From: GCA-002727735 sp038134525
GTDB lineage: Bacteria; Bacteroidota; Bacteroidia; Flavobacteriales_D; Parvicellaceae
Direction of reading: 5' to 3'
Assembly (NCBI GenBank): GCA_038134525.1
Contig: JAYPVI010000009.1
Coordinates: forward strand, 1-64,000
DNA length: 64,000 nucleotides
A model generated the notes under the pieces. It did no database searches. It was not told where the DNA came from and saw nothing but the letters and a program-made list of their open reading frames with translations. How positions within the stretch are numbered: position 1 is the stretch's first letter; each line of letters starts with the position of its first letter. Shown in pieces: positions 1-8,362 of the stretch. Both the position numbers and the translations under genes were made by a program.

Positions 1-1
1 A

Positions 2-895
2 AATTTTGATATAGCAACGGATAAATTTACCGTTGATGCCAATAACGGAAATACAACAGTGGGAGGTACATTAAATTTAAATAATAATTTAATATCAAAT
101 GTTTCAGACCCTTTACTCGCACAGGATGCTGCTACAAAAAATTATGTAGATAATATCATTACAAGCAATGCTATAACAGCTGGTAATGATATTGACATTA
201 ACAATAATGAAATAGCTCTTAAAGATAATATTGATATAAGCGGAATAAGAGCAATATCATCTGCAGGCATTAATCTGAATAATCAAAATGGAATTACTGT
301 TTTAAATATTGAAAATGATAATAATGCTACATTAAAGGATGGAAGTAAATTAGGCTATGAAGTAAACAATGTTTTTAACCTAACTTCAACTACAGAAAGT
401 TCAAATAGCAACTACAATAAAAAGCTATACAGACAAGATGCTCTATGGAGAGGCAAGATAGACAATATGAACTCGTGGTATTGTGCATTTTACGATGGAA
501 CACTATCTTTTTATATTAATAGAAAACTAAATACTGCTAACGCTCATTGGGTTTATCCTGGATTTAAAATACACGACTCAAATTGTTACGGATACTGGAA
601 TGTCTTTTTACTTGGAGGTATAGGAGGTGATGATTTTACATATGGCTGCAGTGTTGATATTGATATAACTTCAAATTCAACAATTCATGAATTAGGTGAA
701 AACTGGGGAGATAATGGTTGTTGGCAAATTGAAGATGAAACAAGTCAAGCTTTTAGAACAGTGTATATTGCATCAGCTGGTGGAGATTCATGCCCAGTTT
801 ATGAGATATCTTACTTTCTTGAAACAGCTTGTGATGGACCAAATGACAAACCCTCCATGTCTGTTAAAGTTGAAGCATGGTATCCAGCAGATTAG
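2..895 (+). CDS. Fibre-like repeat protein, 3' part only
   Basis: The reading frame is open to the left edge of the window, so only the C-terminal part (about 297 codons) is present. The first in-window start-like codon (GTG at 59) is not a convincing start, because coding sequence continues upstream of it. The N-terminal visible part has the asparagine- and glycine-rich short repeats and the sequence DAATKNYVDN, which is typical of phage tail-fibre-like and large bacterial surface proteins. The last 180 residues form a compact, aromatic- and cysteine-containing domain ending AWYPAD that I do not recognise. It is probably a surface-exposed structural protein, but exact function is unknown. 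It is convergent with the next gene. Confidence 0.6.
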   Translation, partial: NFDIATDKFTVDANNGNTTVGGTLNLNNNLISNVSDPLLAQDAATKNYVDNIITSNAITAGNDIDINNNEIALKDNIDISGIRAISSAGINLNNQNGITVLNIENDNNATLKDGSKLGYEVNNVFNLTSTTESSNSNYNKKLYRQDALWRGKIDNMNSWYCAFYDGTLSFYINRKLNTANAHWVYPGFKIHDSNCYGYWNVFLLGGIGGDDFTYGCSVDIDITSNSTIHELGENWGDNGCWQIEDETSQAFRTVYIASAGGDSCPVYEISYFLETACDGPNDKPSMSVKVEAWYPAD

Positions 896-947
896 TTATT
901 TACTATTCTAAAAAAAGAAACTAAAATCAACAATATACAGTCAAAAA

Positions 948-1457
948 TTAACTCTTCATTCTAAAAACAAAAACCCCGTCAAAAACCAACAAAAAGCCTC
1001 CTTGTAGCATCAACGAATTGCCAAAACCAATATTCCTAGCCTGAATTTCTGAAGACATCTTCCATGCCCTATTTTTAAGCATAGCACCAGCTAACATATA
1101 GCATACATCTAAGCCCATATTGATAGCTAGTGTTTTCCTCAATTTATTTCTTTCTTTTTCTATATAAGATAATGACCAATATTTTTCCTTCCGTTTTTGA
1201 ATACCAACATAACCTAATCCGGTAATACCTGCATTAATTAAGTTCCAATTGAAATTCATTTTATGAAAATGAGGCCAGCTTTCTATTGCAGTTGTTTTTA
1301 GAAATGGGCTTGTTACTAAATTAATAGCAGACCAACCACCAAGTATTTTCATGGCCGTTTCTTGTCTACCATAAAACTGCTTATGAATAAGTATTGAATC
1401 TTGTGCCGTAAAAGCACTAACAGAGAAAAATGAAACAACAAGTAAAAGTTGCTTCAT
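948..1457 (-). CDS. Hypothetical membrane protein, DUF6992-like
   Basis: This 169-residue protein begins with a hydrophobic signal-like segment (residues 1-18, ending SAFTAQ). It has further hydrophobic stretches around 40-55, 70-85, 110-127 and 145-165, so it is probably an inner-membrane protein. The pattern resembles the small Bacteroidota family known as DUF6992, but that is recollection and not a search result. Its ATG shares one base with the accD stop codon (TAATG), so it is likely translated together with accD. No catalytic motif is visible. Confidence 0.65.
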   Translation of the reverse strand: MKQLLLVVSFFSVSAFTAQDSILIHKQFYGRQETAMKILGGWSAINLVTSPFLKTTAIESWPHFHKMNFNWNLINAGITGLGYVGIQKRKEKYWSLSYIEKERNKLRKTLAINMGLDVCYMLAGAMLKNRAWKMSSEIQARNIGFGNSLMLQGGFLLVFDGVFVFRMKS

Positions 1458-2317
1458 TACTTGTTGAACATATTGATAATTTGGTTAAGCTTTTCTCTTA
1501 ACTCTCTTCTGTCCACAATAAAATCTAAAAACCCTTTTTCCAATAAAAATTCACTGGTTTGAAATCCTTCAGGAAGATCTCGACCAATGGTTTCTTTAAT
1601 TACCCTTGGACCTGCAAAACCGATTAGAGCACCAGGCTCAGCTATGTTTAAATCGCCTAACATGGCAAATGATGCCGTTACCCCACCAGTTGTAGGGTCT
1701 GTTAAATAAGAGATGTAGGGTAATTTTGCTGCAGATAGCTGAGTCAATTTAGCTGATGCTTTAGCCATTTGCATTAATGATATTCCAGCTTCCATCATTC
1801 TAGCTCCACCAGACTTTGAAATTAGCATGAATGGGCACTTTTTTTCAATAGCCATCTCCACTGAACGAGCTATCTTCTCCCCCATTACATTTCCCATGGA
1901 ACCACCAATAAAAGAAAAGTCCATGCAAGCTACCACAATAGGATGGCCAGATGTTTTACCATATGCAGCACGCATGGAGTCTTTTAATCCTGTTTTGGCT
2001 TGAGTAGCTACGATACGATCAGCGTATTTCTTTTTGTCCTCAAATTTTAACTTATCAACAGGTGATAAATCCTCAGCTATGAGCTCAAATTGTTTTTTAT
2101 CAAAAATTATTTCAAAGTATTCCTGTGAACCAATACGCACATGGTAGCCTTCTTTAGGTGTAACACTCATGTTTTTTCGTAATTCCGATACTTCTATCAC
2201 ATCACCAGTAGGGGTTTTGTACCAAAAACCATCAGGAGTTTCTTTCTTCTGAGTTGTAGGTGTAACAATACCTTTATCTCTTCTTTTAAACCATGGATTT
2301 TGCGCTTCTGAACTCAT
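1457..2317 (-). CDS. accD: Acetyl-CoA carboxylase carboxyltransferase subunit beta, lacking the zinc ribbon
   Basis: AccD forms the carboxyltransferase of acetyl-CoA carboxylase with AccA and makes malonyl-CoA for fatty-acid synthesis in the cytoplasm. The 286-residue length is normal. The crotonase-fold core is intact, with MDFSFIGGSMG, SKSGGARMMEAG, DPTTGGVTASFAMLGD and AEPGALIGFAGPRV. The N-terminal region that normally carries a four-cysteine zinc ribbon aligns as WYKTPTGDVIEVSELRKN and SVTPKEGYHVRIG (residues about 32-62), and all four cysteines are gone. From memory this is shared by flavobacterial AccD proteins, so it is a lineage trait and not a damaged gene. It lies 11 bases downstream of fbaA on the same strand. 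Confidence 0.95.
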   Translation of the reverse strand: MSSEAQNPWFKRRDKGIVTPTTQKKETPDGFWYKTPTGDVIEVSELRKNMSVTPKEGYHVRIGSQEYFEIIFDKKQFELIAEDLSPVDKLKFEDKKKYADRIVATQAKTGLKDSMRAAYGKTSGHPIVVACMDFSFIGGSMGNVMGEKIARSVEMAIEKKCPFMLISKSGGARMMEAGISLMQMAKASAKLTQLSAAKLPYISYLTDPTTGGVTASFAMLGDLNIAEPGALIGFAGPRVIKETIGRDLPEGFQTSEFLLEKGFLDFIVDRRELREKLNQIINMFNK

Positions 2318-2328
2318 AACTAAAATAT

Positions 2329-3393
2329 TTATAAGGTGTTTACATTATTTAAATCTTCAAATGCTTGTTTTAATCTGTCTACAAATGCAGCTTCAGCTTT
2401 TCGAACCCAAACTCTTGGATCGTAATGCTTTTTGTTTGGTGAATCTTCTCCATCAGGATTACCAATTTGAGATTGTAAATAGTCTCCTTTTTCACTAAAG
2501 TAATCTCTTACTCCAGTCATGTAGGCATATTGCAAGTCTGTATCAATATTCATTTTAATGACACCATATTCTATTGCTTCTCTAATTTCATCCACTGATG
2601 ACCCTGATCCTCCATGAAATACAAAATCAATATGATTGTGGCCCACATTATATTTTTTAGTAATGTATTCCTGAGAGTTCTTTAAAATTTTAGGTGTCAA
2701 TTTTACATTTCCAGGTTTGTATACCCCATGTACATTACCAAATGCTGCCGCCACCGTAAACTTATCGCTCACTTTACTTAATTCTTCAAAAGCATAGGCT
2801 ACTTCTTCTGGCTGGGTGTACAATTTGGAATCATCCACATCCGTATTATCTACTCCGTCTTCTTCACCACCTGTTATGCCTAGTTCTATTTCTAATGTCA
2901 TGCCAATTTTAGACATTCGCTCAAGGTATGATTTGCAGATAGCAATATTTTCTTCAATCGGTTCCTCCGAAAGATCAATCATATGAGAACTGTAAAGCGG
3001 ATGACCATGTTCATTATAATGAGCTTCACTAGCCTCTATTAATCCATCTATCCATGGTAATAATTTCTTAGCACAATGATCCGTATGTAAAATAACAGGC
3101 ACACCATATGCCTTAGCCATAGTGTGAACGTGCTTAGCACCAGCAATAGAACCTGCTACCGCAGCAGCTTGGTTGGTATTATCTAATGACTTTCCAGCAT
3201 TGAAAGCTGCTCCACCATTTGAAAACTGAATAATAACTGGAGAGTTTAAAGCTTTAGCGGTTTCTAATACAGCATTTACACTACTTGAACCAATCACATT
3301 CACGGCTGGTAAAGCAAATTTTTTCGCTTTAGCTAGTTTAAAAATTTCTTGAACTTGATCACCAGTAGCTACTCCAGGTTTTATAGAACTCAT
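2329..3393 (-). CDS. fbaA: Class II fructose-bisphosphate aldolase
   Basis: This is a zinc-dependent aldolase of glycolysis and gluconeogenesis that interconverts fructose 1,6-bisphosphate with dihydroxyacetone phosphate and glyceraldehyde 3-phosphate. The 354-residue length and motifs match the E. coli FbaA type (class IIA). HTDHC at residues 103-107 gives the catalytic Asp105 and metal ligand His106. EIELGITGGEEDG, GNVHGVYKP and HGGSGSS supply the other metal and phosphate-binding residues. It is transcribed with accD downstream. A TAnnTTTG box lies 27 bases upstream of its ATG, so it probably heads the fbaA-accD-DUF6992 unit. Confidence 0.97.
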   Translation of the reverse strand: MSSIKPGVATGDQVQEIFKLAKAKKFALPAVNVIGSSSVNAVLETAKALNSPVIIQFSNGGAAFNAGKSLDNTNQAAAVAGSIAGAKHVHTMAKAYGVPVILHTDHCAKKLLPWIDGLIEASEAHYNEHGHPLYSSHMIDLSEEPIEENIAICKSYLERMSKIGMTLEIELGITGGEEDGVDNTDVDDSKLYTQPEEVAYAFEELSKVSDKFTVAAAFGNVHGVYKPGNVKLTPKILKNSQEYITKKYNVGHNHIDFVFHGGSGSSVDEIREAIEYGVIKMNIDTDLQYAYMTGVRDYFSEKGDYLQSQIGNPDGEDSPNKKHYDPRVWVRKAEAAFVDRLKQAFEDLNNVNTL

Positions 3394-3419
3394 TTAATCA
3401 GATTTATTGAAATAAAAAC

Positions 3420-3427
3420 CAAATGTA
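3420..3427 (-). promoter_or_regulatory. Candidate promoter -7 box for fbaA
   Basis: The minus strand reads TACATTTG, a full match to the Bacteroidota -7 consensus TAnnTTTG. It is 26 bases before the fbaA ATG, in the spacer after tamL. I did not find a clear -33 TTG at the usual distance. Confidence 0.5.
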
Positions 3428-3471
3428 TAAACTAAATAATAACCATGAAAAAAAATAATAAAAAGATATCC

Positions 3472-5925
3472 TCAAAATGGATACCCTATACCCAAATTAA
3501 ACTGTAATGGATGAAATTGTTTTCTTTCACTTAAAGAACCATTAAATATCCATGGATTGGTGATATTAATCATATCATTTCCTGGAAAAACGACAGGATT
3601 TCTCAAAGGAATGGCTAAATCAGCTCTTACAATGAAAAAGTCAAAGTTTAATCGTAAACCAAATCCACCTCCCACAGCAATATCATTTAAAAATGTATTC
3701 CACTTAAATTTACCATTTACTCTTACGGGGTCTTCTTTAGACAACCATACATTTCCCATATCAACAAAAAGCGCACCTTCTATCCATTCATTTAACGGGA
3801 ATCTTGCCTCTAGATTAGCTTCTAATTGGATATCTCCAATTTTATCATAACGAGTAATGGTATCATAAAAACGACCAGGCCCTAAAGATCTTGCTCTCCA
3901 TGCTCTCATGCTATTAGCACCGCCAGAAAAATAGCTTTTTTCAAAAGGTAACGCTTCTTTCAAATTAGCTTGAGGAATGCCCATTCCACCGAAAAGCCTG
4001 TACACCATTTTAGAGCGGTAAAAGACTGGTTGATAATATCGTAAGTCTACACTAGCCTTTTTATAATGGGCATATCGAATACCAAGTAAATCATAACTAT
4101 CCGTTGTTGCATTTTTATCTTTGCCTATTAACTCATGAATTTGATACAACAATCCACCAGCAGATTCTACGGTGGCTTTAGCATAAAATTCATTCCTATT
4201 CATCTTTGTCTTTTGGGAATTATATTCGAAACTAAATACACTTCCAGCCACAATATGGTCTTGAAAACTTGCTGCTAAGAATTGATCATTTATAGAATCA
4301 ATTTGAAGCTGAAAAGCAGTTGAATTTTCAATGTCAATGGCACTTATCAATATTGGATTTATGTGCCAGGTAATAGGCTTTTTTTCATGAATAACCCAAC
4401 CGTATGAAAATTCTTGATTCCAGCGTGTAAAATCAGGTCTCTTCTGATAGTTAAATGATAAAGTGACATCGGTTTTAGCATTTGTATGTTTTTTTAGAGA
4501 ACCTACCTTGTTTATCAAAAAATACTTTGGAATATAAAAATGTATTTCAGGACCCCATTCTACCGTATTAAAACTATTTTGATTAGAAGAACTATCATTA
4601 TCAGTAAGTAACAACTGCATTTCTAATGCTCCCTTCATTGATAACAAAAATCGTTCACCTCCGTGAAATAGATTTTTATGCGCATAGTTCATACTCCCCT
4701 CCACACCAAAAAGTCCATCATTATTGGTTCCATCAACCGATATAGAGAAATGTTGGGTTTTAGATGGAACTAAGTTAATTTGAGCATTTAATAAATTTTG
4801 ATTGATGGTGTCAAAAGACAAAAGAACAGATTTAAATAAACCAAGACTAATTAGTCTTTTATACGTTTCAACGGCATCATCTTTTTGATATAACTTACCT
4901 TTTTGAAAGGTAATGGCGTTTTTCAATAATCGTTTTTGATAAACAATTGGTTGGCAATTTAGAATATTTAATGATTTAGAGACAATCGTGTCCGTACATT
5001 TCCAAGGATTATCAATTAAAGATTTATTTATTTTAACATTTACTTCATTAAGGAAATATTGCTTGTGAGGTAATTCATATAAATTATTGGTTTCGCTTAC
5101 CTTTTTATAATTTTGAATTCCCATTGTTACATCTACCTTGTGATCAAGATTTGCAGAATCAATTTTATAGTAAATAAACTCCTTATTGAAAGTATAAAAT
5201 CCATTGTTTTGTAAGTAATTAGTCAAACTATTACGCTGTAATTTAAATACATCTGAATCAAATGCACTTCCACTCTTAATAAAAATTCTATCCTTAAGTT
5301 GATCAAGTTGCTGATTAATAATGGAATCATTCGATTTAAGTTCGAATTTATTTACCGTAGTTAATGGTCCAAGAGTTACTCTGTAAAGTATGTCAACTTG
5401 ATTTTTTCTTTTTAAGACAGTTGAATCGGTGATATAAGCCTCAAAAAATCCTTTATTAAAAAGATAATTTTTCAATTGAATTTTAGATCTATCACTCATC
5501 AAAATACTATATAACGATGGAGCCTCTCCTGCCCTTTGAAACTTTTCTCCTAAGGTTAATTTCCTTTCTTTAAATGGTTTTTTCTTGTATGTAGAATCAT
5601 TTTCAAAACGTTTTGTGTTTTCAATTTCAATTTTTTGATTTTTTAGTCTTGTTTTCTCCTCTCTTTTTATCACCTTGTTATTTATTCTTTGAGGAGTTGA
5701 AAAATTGTAGAGCCTCAAGTGAAATCTAAATAGATTTAAAATTTTTCTATTTGATTTTAGCTTTATGACTTCCATTAATTCATCTAAATCTATTTTAGAT
5801 TGATGGTCGGATTTATTAATTTCAATTTCCACTTTTTTAACAAGTAGTTTATTCTCATCAACATGTTTTGAAATATTACAAGATGAAATGATAGAAATGA
5901 AAATGAATAAACGCCAACGATTCAT
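3472..5925 (-). CDS. tamL: TamL-like BamA/TamA-family outer-membrane lipoprotein
   Basis: This 817-residue Omp85-superfamily protein starts with a lipoprotein signal (FISIISSC, Cys16 the predicted lipidated residue). It continues with POTRA-like regions (about residues 30-380) and ends in a C-terminal 16-strand-type barrel (about 390-817) finishing in the aromatic GYPF. The sequences GLFGVEGSMNYAHKNLFHGGE and FSGGANSMRAWRARSLGPG are typical barrel features; the latter resembles the Omp85 loop-6 region. Lipidated TamA homologues (TamL) are characteristic of Bacteroidota and are thought to act with TamB in outer-membrane assembly. No tamB is visible next to it here. BamA is a less likely alternative because BamA is not a lipoprotein. 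Confidence 0.85.
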   Translation of the reverse strand: MNRWRLFIFISIISSCNISKHVDENKLLVKKVEIEINKSDHQSKIDLDELMEVIKLKSNRKILNLFRFHLRLYNFSTPQRINNKVIKREEKTRLKNQKIEIENTKRFENDSTYKKKPFKERKLTLGEKFQRAGEAPSLYSILMSDRSKIQLKNYLFNKGFFEAYITDSTVLKRKNQVDILYRVTLGPLTTVNKFELKSNDSIINQQLDQLKDRIFIKSGSAFDSDVFKLQRNSLTNYLQNNGFYTFNKEFIYYKIDSANLDHKVDVTMGIQNYKKVSETNNLYELPHKQYFLNEVNVKINKSLIDNPWKCTDTIVSKSLNILNCQPIVYQKRLLKNAITFQKGKLYQKDDAVETYKRLISLGLFKSVLLSFDTINQNLLNAQINLVPSKTQHFSISVDGTNNDGLFGVEGSMNYAHKNLFHGGERFLLSMKGALEMQLLLTDNDSSSNQNSFNTVEWGPEIHFYIPKYFLINKVGSLKKHTNAKTDVTLSFNYQKRPDFTRWNQEFSYGWVIHEKKPITWHINPILISAIDIENSTAFQLQIDSINDQFLAASFQDHIVAGSVFSFEYNSQKTKMNRNEFYAKATVESAGGLLYQIHELIGKDKNATTDSYDLLGIRYAHYKKASVDLRYYQPVFYRSKMVYRLFGGMGIPQANLKEALPFEKSYFSGGANSMRAWRARSLGPGRFYDTITRYDKIGDIQLEANLEARFPLNEWIEGALFVDMGNVWLSKEDPVRVNGKFKWNTFLNDIAVGGGFGLRLNFDFFIVRADLAIPLRNPVVFPGNDMINITNPWIFNGSLSERKQFHPLQFNLGIGYPF

Positions 5926-5984
5926 AATATTTTTTTATTAATAATTTTAGATCTCATTTTCAATATGACAACAAAAATAACAAT

Positions 5985-6719
5985 ATGCCCCTCAGTAAAA
6001 ATGATTTAAAAGATTTTAGTTCACTTCATCGAAAAACAAAACGCCAGGAATTAGGTCTTTTTATTGTTGAAGGAAGGAAAAACTGCATGGAATTAATTAA
6101 AAGTAATTTTGAAATAGTTTGCATATTAGCCATAGATCCAAACAACTTAAATTTTAGTAACATCATTAAAATAAACAGTAAAGAAGCAGCAAGAATAAGT
6201 CATTTAAAAACACCAAGTCCTTACATTGCTATAGCTAAAATTCCTAAGAAGAACCCTATTATTATGGAAAATCCTTTCCTTTTTTATCTTGATCAAATTA
6301 ATGATCCAGGTAATTTGGGCACCATTATAAGAACATTAGATTGGTTTGGCTTTAAACAAGTAATTTGTTCACCAAAAACAGTAGATATTTTCAATTCTAA
6401 AGCTATTATGGCCAGCATGGGATCTATTTTTAGAATTAACGTGGTATATAAAGAATTTCAAGATGTTAAAGAACATTTTAAATCATATAAGATTATAACA
6501 ACTAATATCAATGGAAAAAACCTTTATCAGAGTGACATTCAAAAAAATAGTATAATCGTTTTTGGAAATGAATCAAACGGTATAGCACAACACATTGAAA
6601 AATACAGTGATCAACAAATACAAATTCCAAAATTTGGAAATGCTGAATCATTAAATGTCAGTACATCTTTGGGAATTATTGCAAGTGAAATAAAAAGATT
6701 ACCCCTCAAAAGTGAGTGA
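5985..6719 (+). CDS. SpoU/TrmH-family RNA 2'-O-methyltransferase
   Basis: This is an S-adenosylmethionine-dependent ribose methyltransferase of the SPOUT class, acting on rRNA or tRNA. All three SpoU motifs are present in its 244 residues: DQINDPGNLGTIIRT (motif 1, about 103-117), VFGNESNGI (motif 2, about 190-198) and IPKFGNAESLNVSTS with GIIASE (motif 3, near the C-terminus). The N-terminal part, with TKRQELGLFIVEGRKN, is the usual substrate-binding domain. Exact substrate cannot be told from sequence. It is divergent from tamL and overlaps the end of porT by 21 bases in convergent orientation. Confidence 0.92.
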   Translation: MPLSKNDLKDFSSLHRKTKRQELGLFIVEGRKNCMELIKSNFEIVCILAIDPNNLNFSNIIKINSKEAARISHLKTPSPYIAIAKIPKKNPIIMENPFLFYLDQINDPGNLGTIIRTLDWFGFKQVICSPKTVDIFNSKAIMASMGSIFRINVVYKEFQDVKEHFKSYKIITTNINGKNLYQSDIQKNSIIVFGNESNGIAQHIEKYSDQQIQIPKFGNAESLNVSTSLGIIASEIKRLPLKSE

Positions 6720-7415
6720 AAAAGTCCAAACTTTAGAACGTAAAAAATCAATTGGACGATCAAATGTGGTACCCTCATCTAAATGAAGATTCATCATTCC
6801 TACTCCTAATTTTAACTCTAATCCGAATTTAAAATATTCTAGAAAAAAATCAAATCCACCTCCAACTTCAAATCCAAAGTCAGTCTTTTTCAATTTAACA
6901 ATTTGATCTTCAGGTGAAGCAGATATGTTGTTTACATCTTTATCAGAAGCCATATCAATGCCAAAACGAATACCCGTAATACCATAAGCTGCCCAATTTT
7001 CTATCCTATCTGTTCTAAATTTAAACATAGCTGGGAATTCTAGATATACAGGACGAATGGCTTTTTTAGTTAAAAAAGTTGCACCATTTGAAGGGTCTAA
7101 ATAAGTGTATTCTAAATCTCTTTCTTGAAAAGATAGTGATGGAATAGCAAATCTTAGTTTGAAATTTGGATTGAAATTAATGGATGAAATAACACCCAAT
7201 GTAAAACCCGGTTTAGCTGCCACAATAAGAGATTGCAAAGAGTCGTCTGTAAACTGGTGGTCTATTGATCTTTGAATGTAGTAATCGGAATTGTTGTAAC
7301 TGAGAGCAAAACCAAAATGAATGAATTTATCATCAAAACTTGATAATTTTGAGTATTGTGCAAGTACACTATTAAATATAGTAACAAGCAGCGTTATTAA
7401 GATCGATTTCTTCAC
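6699..7415 (-). CDS. porT: Type IX secretion system protein PorT
   Basis: PorT is a membrane-associated beta-barrel protein needed for type IX secretion, the Bacteroidota route for exporting adhesins and enzymes. The 238-residue protein has a signal peptide (residues 1-19, ending SVLAQ), alternating beta strands, and the pattern LRFAIPSLSFQERDLEY and KFGLELKLGVGMMNL. The gene directly follows menG/ubiE, an arrangement I recall as conserved in flavobacteria and which supports the call. The assigned start is GTG at 7415. A T9SS-sorted protein is encoded at 36309-37793. Confidence 0.87.
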   Translation of the reverse strand: MKKSILITLLVTIFNSVLAQYSKLSSFDDKFIHFGFALSYNNSDYYIQRSIDHQFTDDSLQSLIVAAKPGFTLGVISSINFNPNFKLRFAIPSLSFQERDLEYTYLDPSNGATFLTKKAIRPVYLEFPAMFKFRTDRIENWAAYGITGIRFGIDMASDKDVNNISASPEDQIVKLKKTDFGFEVGGGFDFFLEYFKFGLELKLGVGMMNLHLDEGTTFDRPIDFLRSKVWTFSLTFEG

Positions 7416-7422
7416 AGATTTT

Positions 7423-7430
7423 CAAATATA
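7423..7430 (-). promoter_or_regulatory. Candidate -7 box for porT
   Basis: The minus strand reads TATATTTG (TAnnTTTG consensus), only 7 bases before the porT GTG. It would give a very short or absent leader. It lies in the 35-base gap after menG, so porT may have its own promoter in addition to read-through. Confidence 0.4.
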
Positions 7431-7450
7431 ATAAAAGCTAAAGAGTATTG

Positions 7451-8182
7451 TTATTTTTTTGCTGAATAGATGGTTGCAATTCCACCAGAAAGTCTTTTCA
7501 TGTAAAATGAGTTAAAACCAGATAATTCAAGTTTACTAATAAAAGATTCGCCTTCAGGAAAAGCAGCAACTGATTCAGGTAGATATTGATAAGCCGATTT
7601 ATCTTTTGAAATGACTGCTCCAAAAATGGGTAACAAATATTTTGAATAAAACCCATATGCTTGTTTAATCGGGAACCTACTTGGCTTGGAAAATTCTAGC
7701 ACAGTAATTCTACCTTCTTTTTTTAGTACGCGATGAATTTCAGATAAACCAGATTGTAAATTTTCAAAATTCCTAACTCCAAAACTAACCATAACCGCAT
7801 CAAAAGAATTATCGTCAAAGGGTAAATTTTCAGAATCCCCTTGTGTAAAGTCTATAATTTTATCAAGACCTCTCTTCTTACTTTTTTGACGACCTACATT
7901 GAGCATACCATTTGATAAATCTAATCCAATAATTTTCTTAGGATTTAATTTTTTTTGTGCAACAAAAGCCAAATCTCCAGTTCCCGTAGCTACGTCTAAA
8001 ATAAATTTTGGATTATTTTGTCCTACAATTTTAATCGTTTTATTTCTCCAAATTGTATCAATTCCAAAACTTAGAAAATGATTTAAAAAATCGTACTTCG
8101 CAGAAATATTATCAAACATTTGCTCTACTTGTTTCTTTTTAGAAAGGGTAGAATCTTGATATGGTTTAATGTGATTGTTCAC
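7451..8182 (-). CDS. ubiE: Demethylmenaquinone methyltransferase (MenG/UbiE)
   Basis: This SAM-dependent C-methyltransferase performs the last step of menaquinone synthesis. The 243-residue protein shows the SAM-binding motif ILDVATGTGDLA and the family signatures YDFLNHFLSFGID, VSFGVRNFEN and VLEFSKPSRFP. Since menC and menE are encoded at 30.6-32.7 kb and no ubiquinone genes are seen, its substrate is most likely demethylmenaquinone. The start is GTG at 8182, chosen because MNNHIKPYQDS matches the usual family N-terminus. Confidence 0.95.
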   Translation of the reverse strand: MNNHIKPYQDSTLSKKKQVEQMFDNISAKYDFLNHFLSFGIDTIWRNKTIKIVGQNNPKFILDVATGTGDLAFVAQKKLNPKKIIGLDLSNGMLNVGRQKSKKRGLDKIIDFTQGDSENLPFDDNSFDAVMVSFGVRNFENLQSGLSEIHRVLKKEGRITVLEFSKPSRFPIKQAYGFYSKYLLPIFGAVISKDKSAYQYLPESVAAFPEGESFISKLELSGFNSFYMKRLSGGIATIYSAKK

Positions 8183-8186
8183 TTTG

Positions 8187-8194
8187 CAAATCTA
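8187..8194 (-). promoter_or_regulatory. Candidate -7 box for ubiE/menG
   Basis: The minus strand reads TAGATTTG (TAnnTTTG), 4 bases before the GTG start. If used, transcription would begin at or very near the start codon, giving a leaderless message. Confidence 0.4.
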
Positions 8195-8206
8195 TAAATT
8201 AGGTGA

Positions 8207-8227
8207 TAGAACAAACAAAATGTTCTA
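8207..8227. repeat. Inverted repeat in divergent spacer, operator-like
   Basis: TAGAACA and TGTTCTA form a perfect 7-base inverted repeat with a 7-base centre in the 180-base spacer between divergent ubiE/menG and the outer-membrane protein gene. Since both neighbours are transcribed away from it, it is unlikely to be a terminator. A regulator-binding site is possible but unproven. Confidence 0.35.
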
Positions 8228-8336
8228 TATTTTTAAAACAGTTTATTTTGATTAATAAACATTGTTAGAAATAAGTTGAACTCAAAATCCAACTAATAAA
8301 ATAGTAGTCATGAAGAAATTAAATACGATTTATGAC

Positions 8337-8344
8337 TAATTTTG
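8337..8344 (+). promoter_or_regulatory. Candidate -7 box for the beta-barrel protein gene
   Basis: TAATTTTG matches TAnnTTTG and ends 18 bases before the ATG at 8363. No clear -33 TTG is visible at the expected distance. Confidence 0.45.
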
Positions 8345-8362
8345 TATTTCTAAAAAAAACAA

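Noticed and set aside
696..911. Second plus-strand frame within the first gene
   Set aside because: It overlaps the end of the first gene in another frame and has no recognisable pattern.
1457..2317. AccD as a damaged pseudogene because its zinc cysteines are missing
   Set aside because: The frame is intact, length is normal and the catalytic core is complete; the change is a lineage feature.
3557..3850. Plus-strand open frame within tamL
   Set aside because: It lies wholly inside the strongly coding minus-strand tamL frame and has no recognisable motif. It is a shadow frame.
8207..8227. The TAGAACA/TGTTCTA dyad as a terminator
   Set aside because: Both neighbouring genes start on either side of it and read away, so no transcript would be expected to end there.
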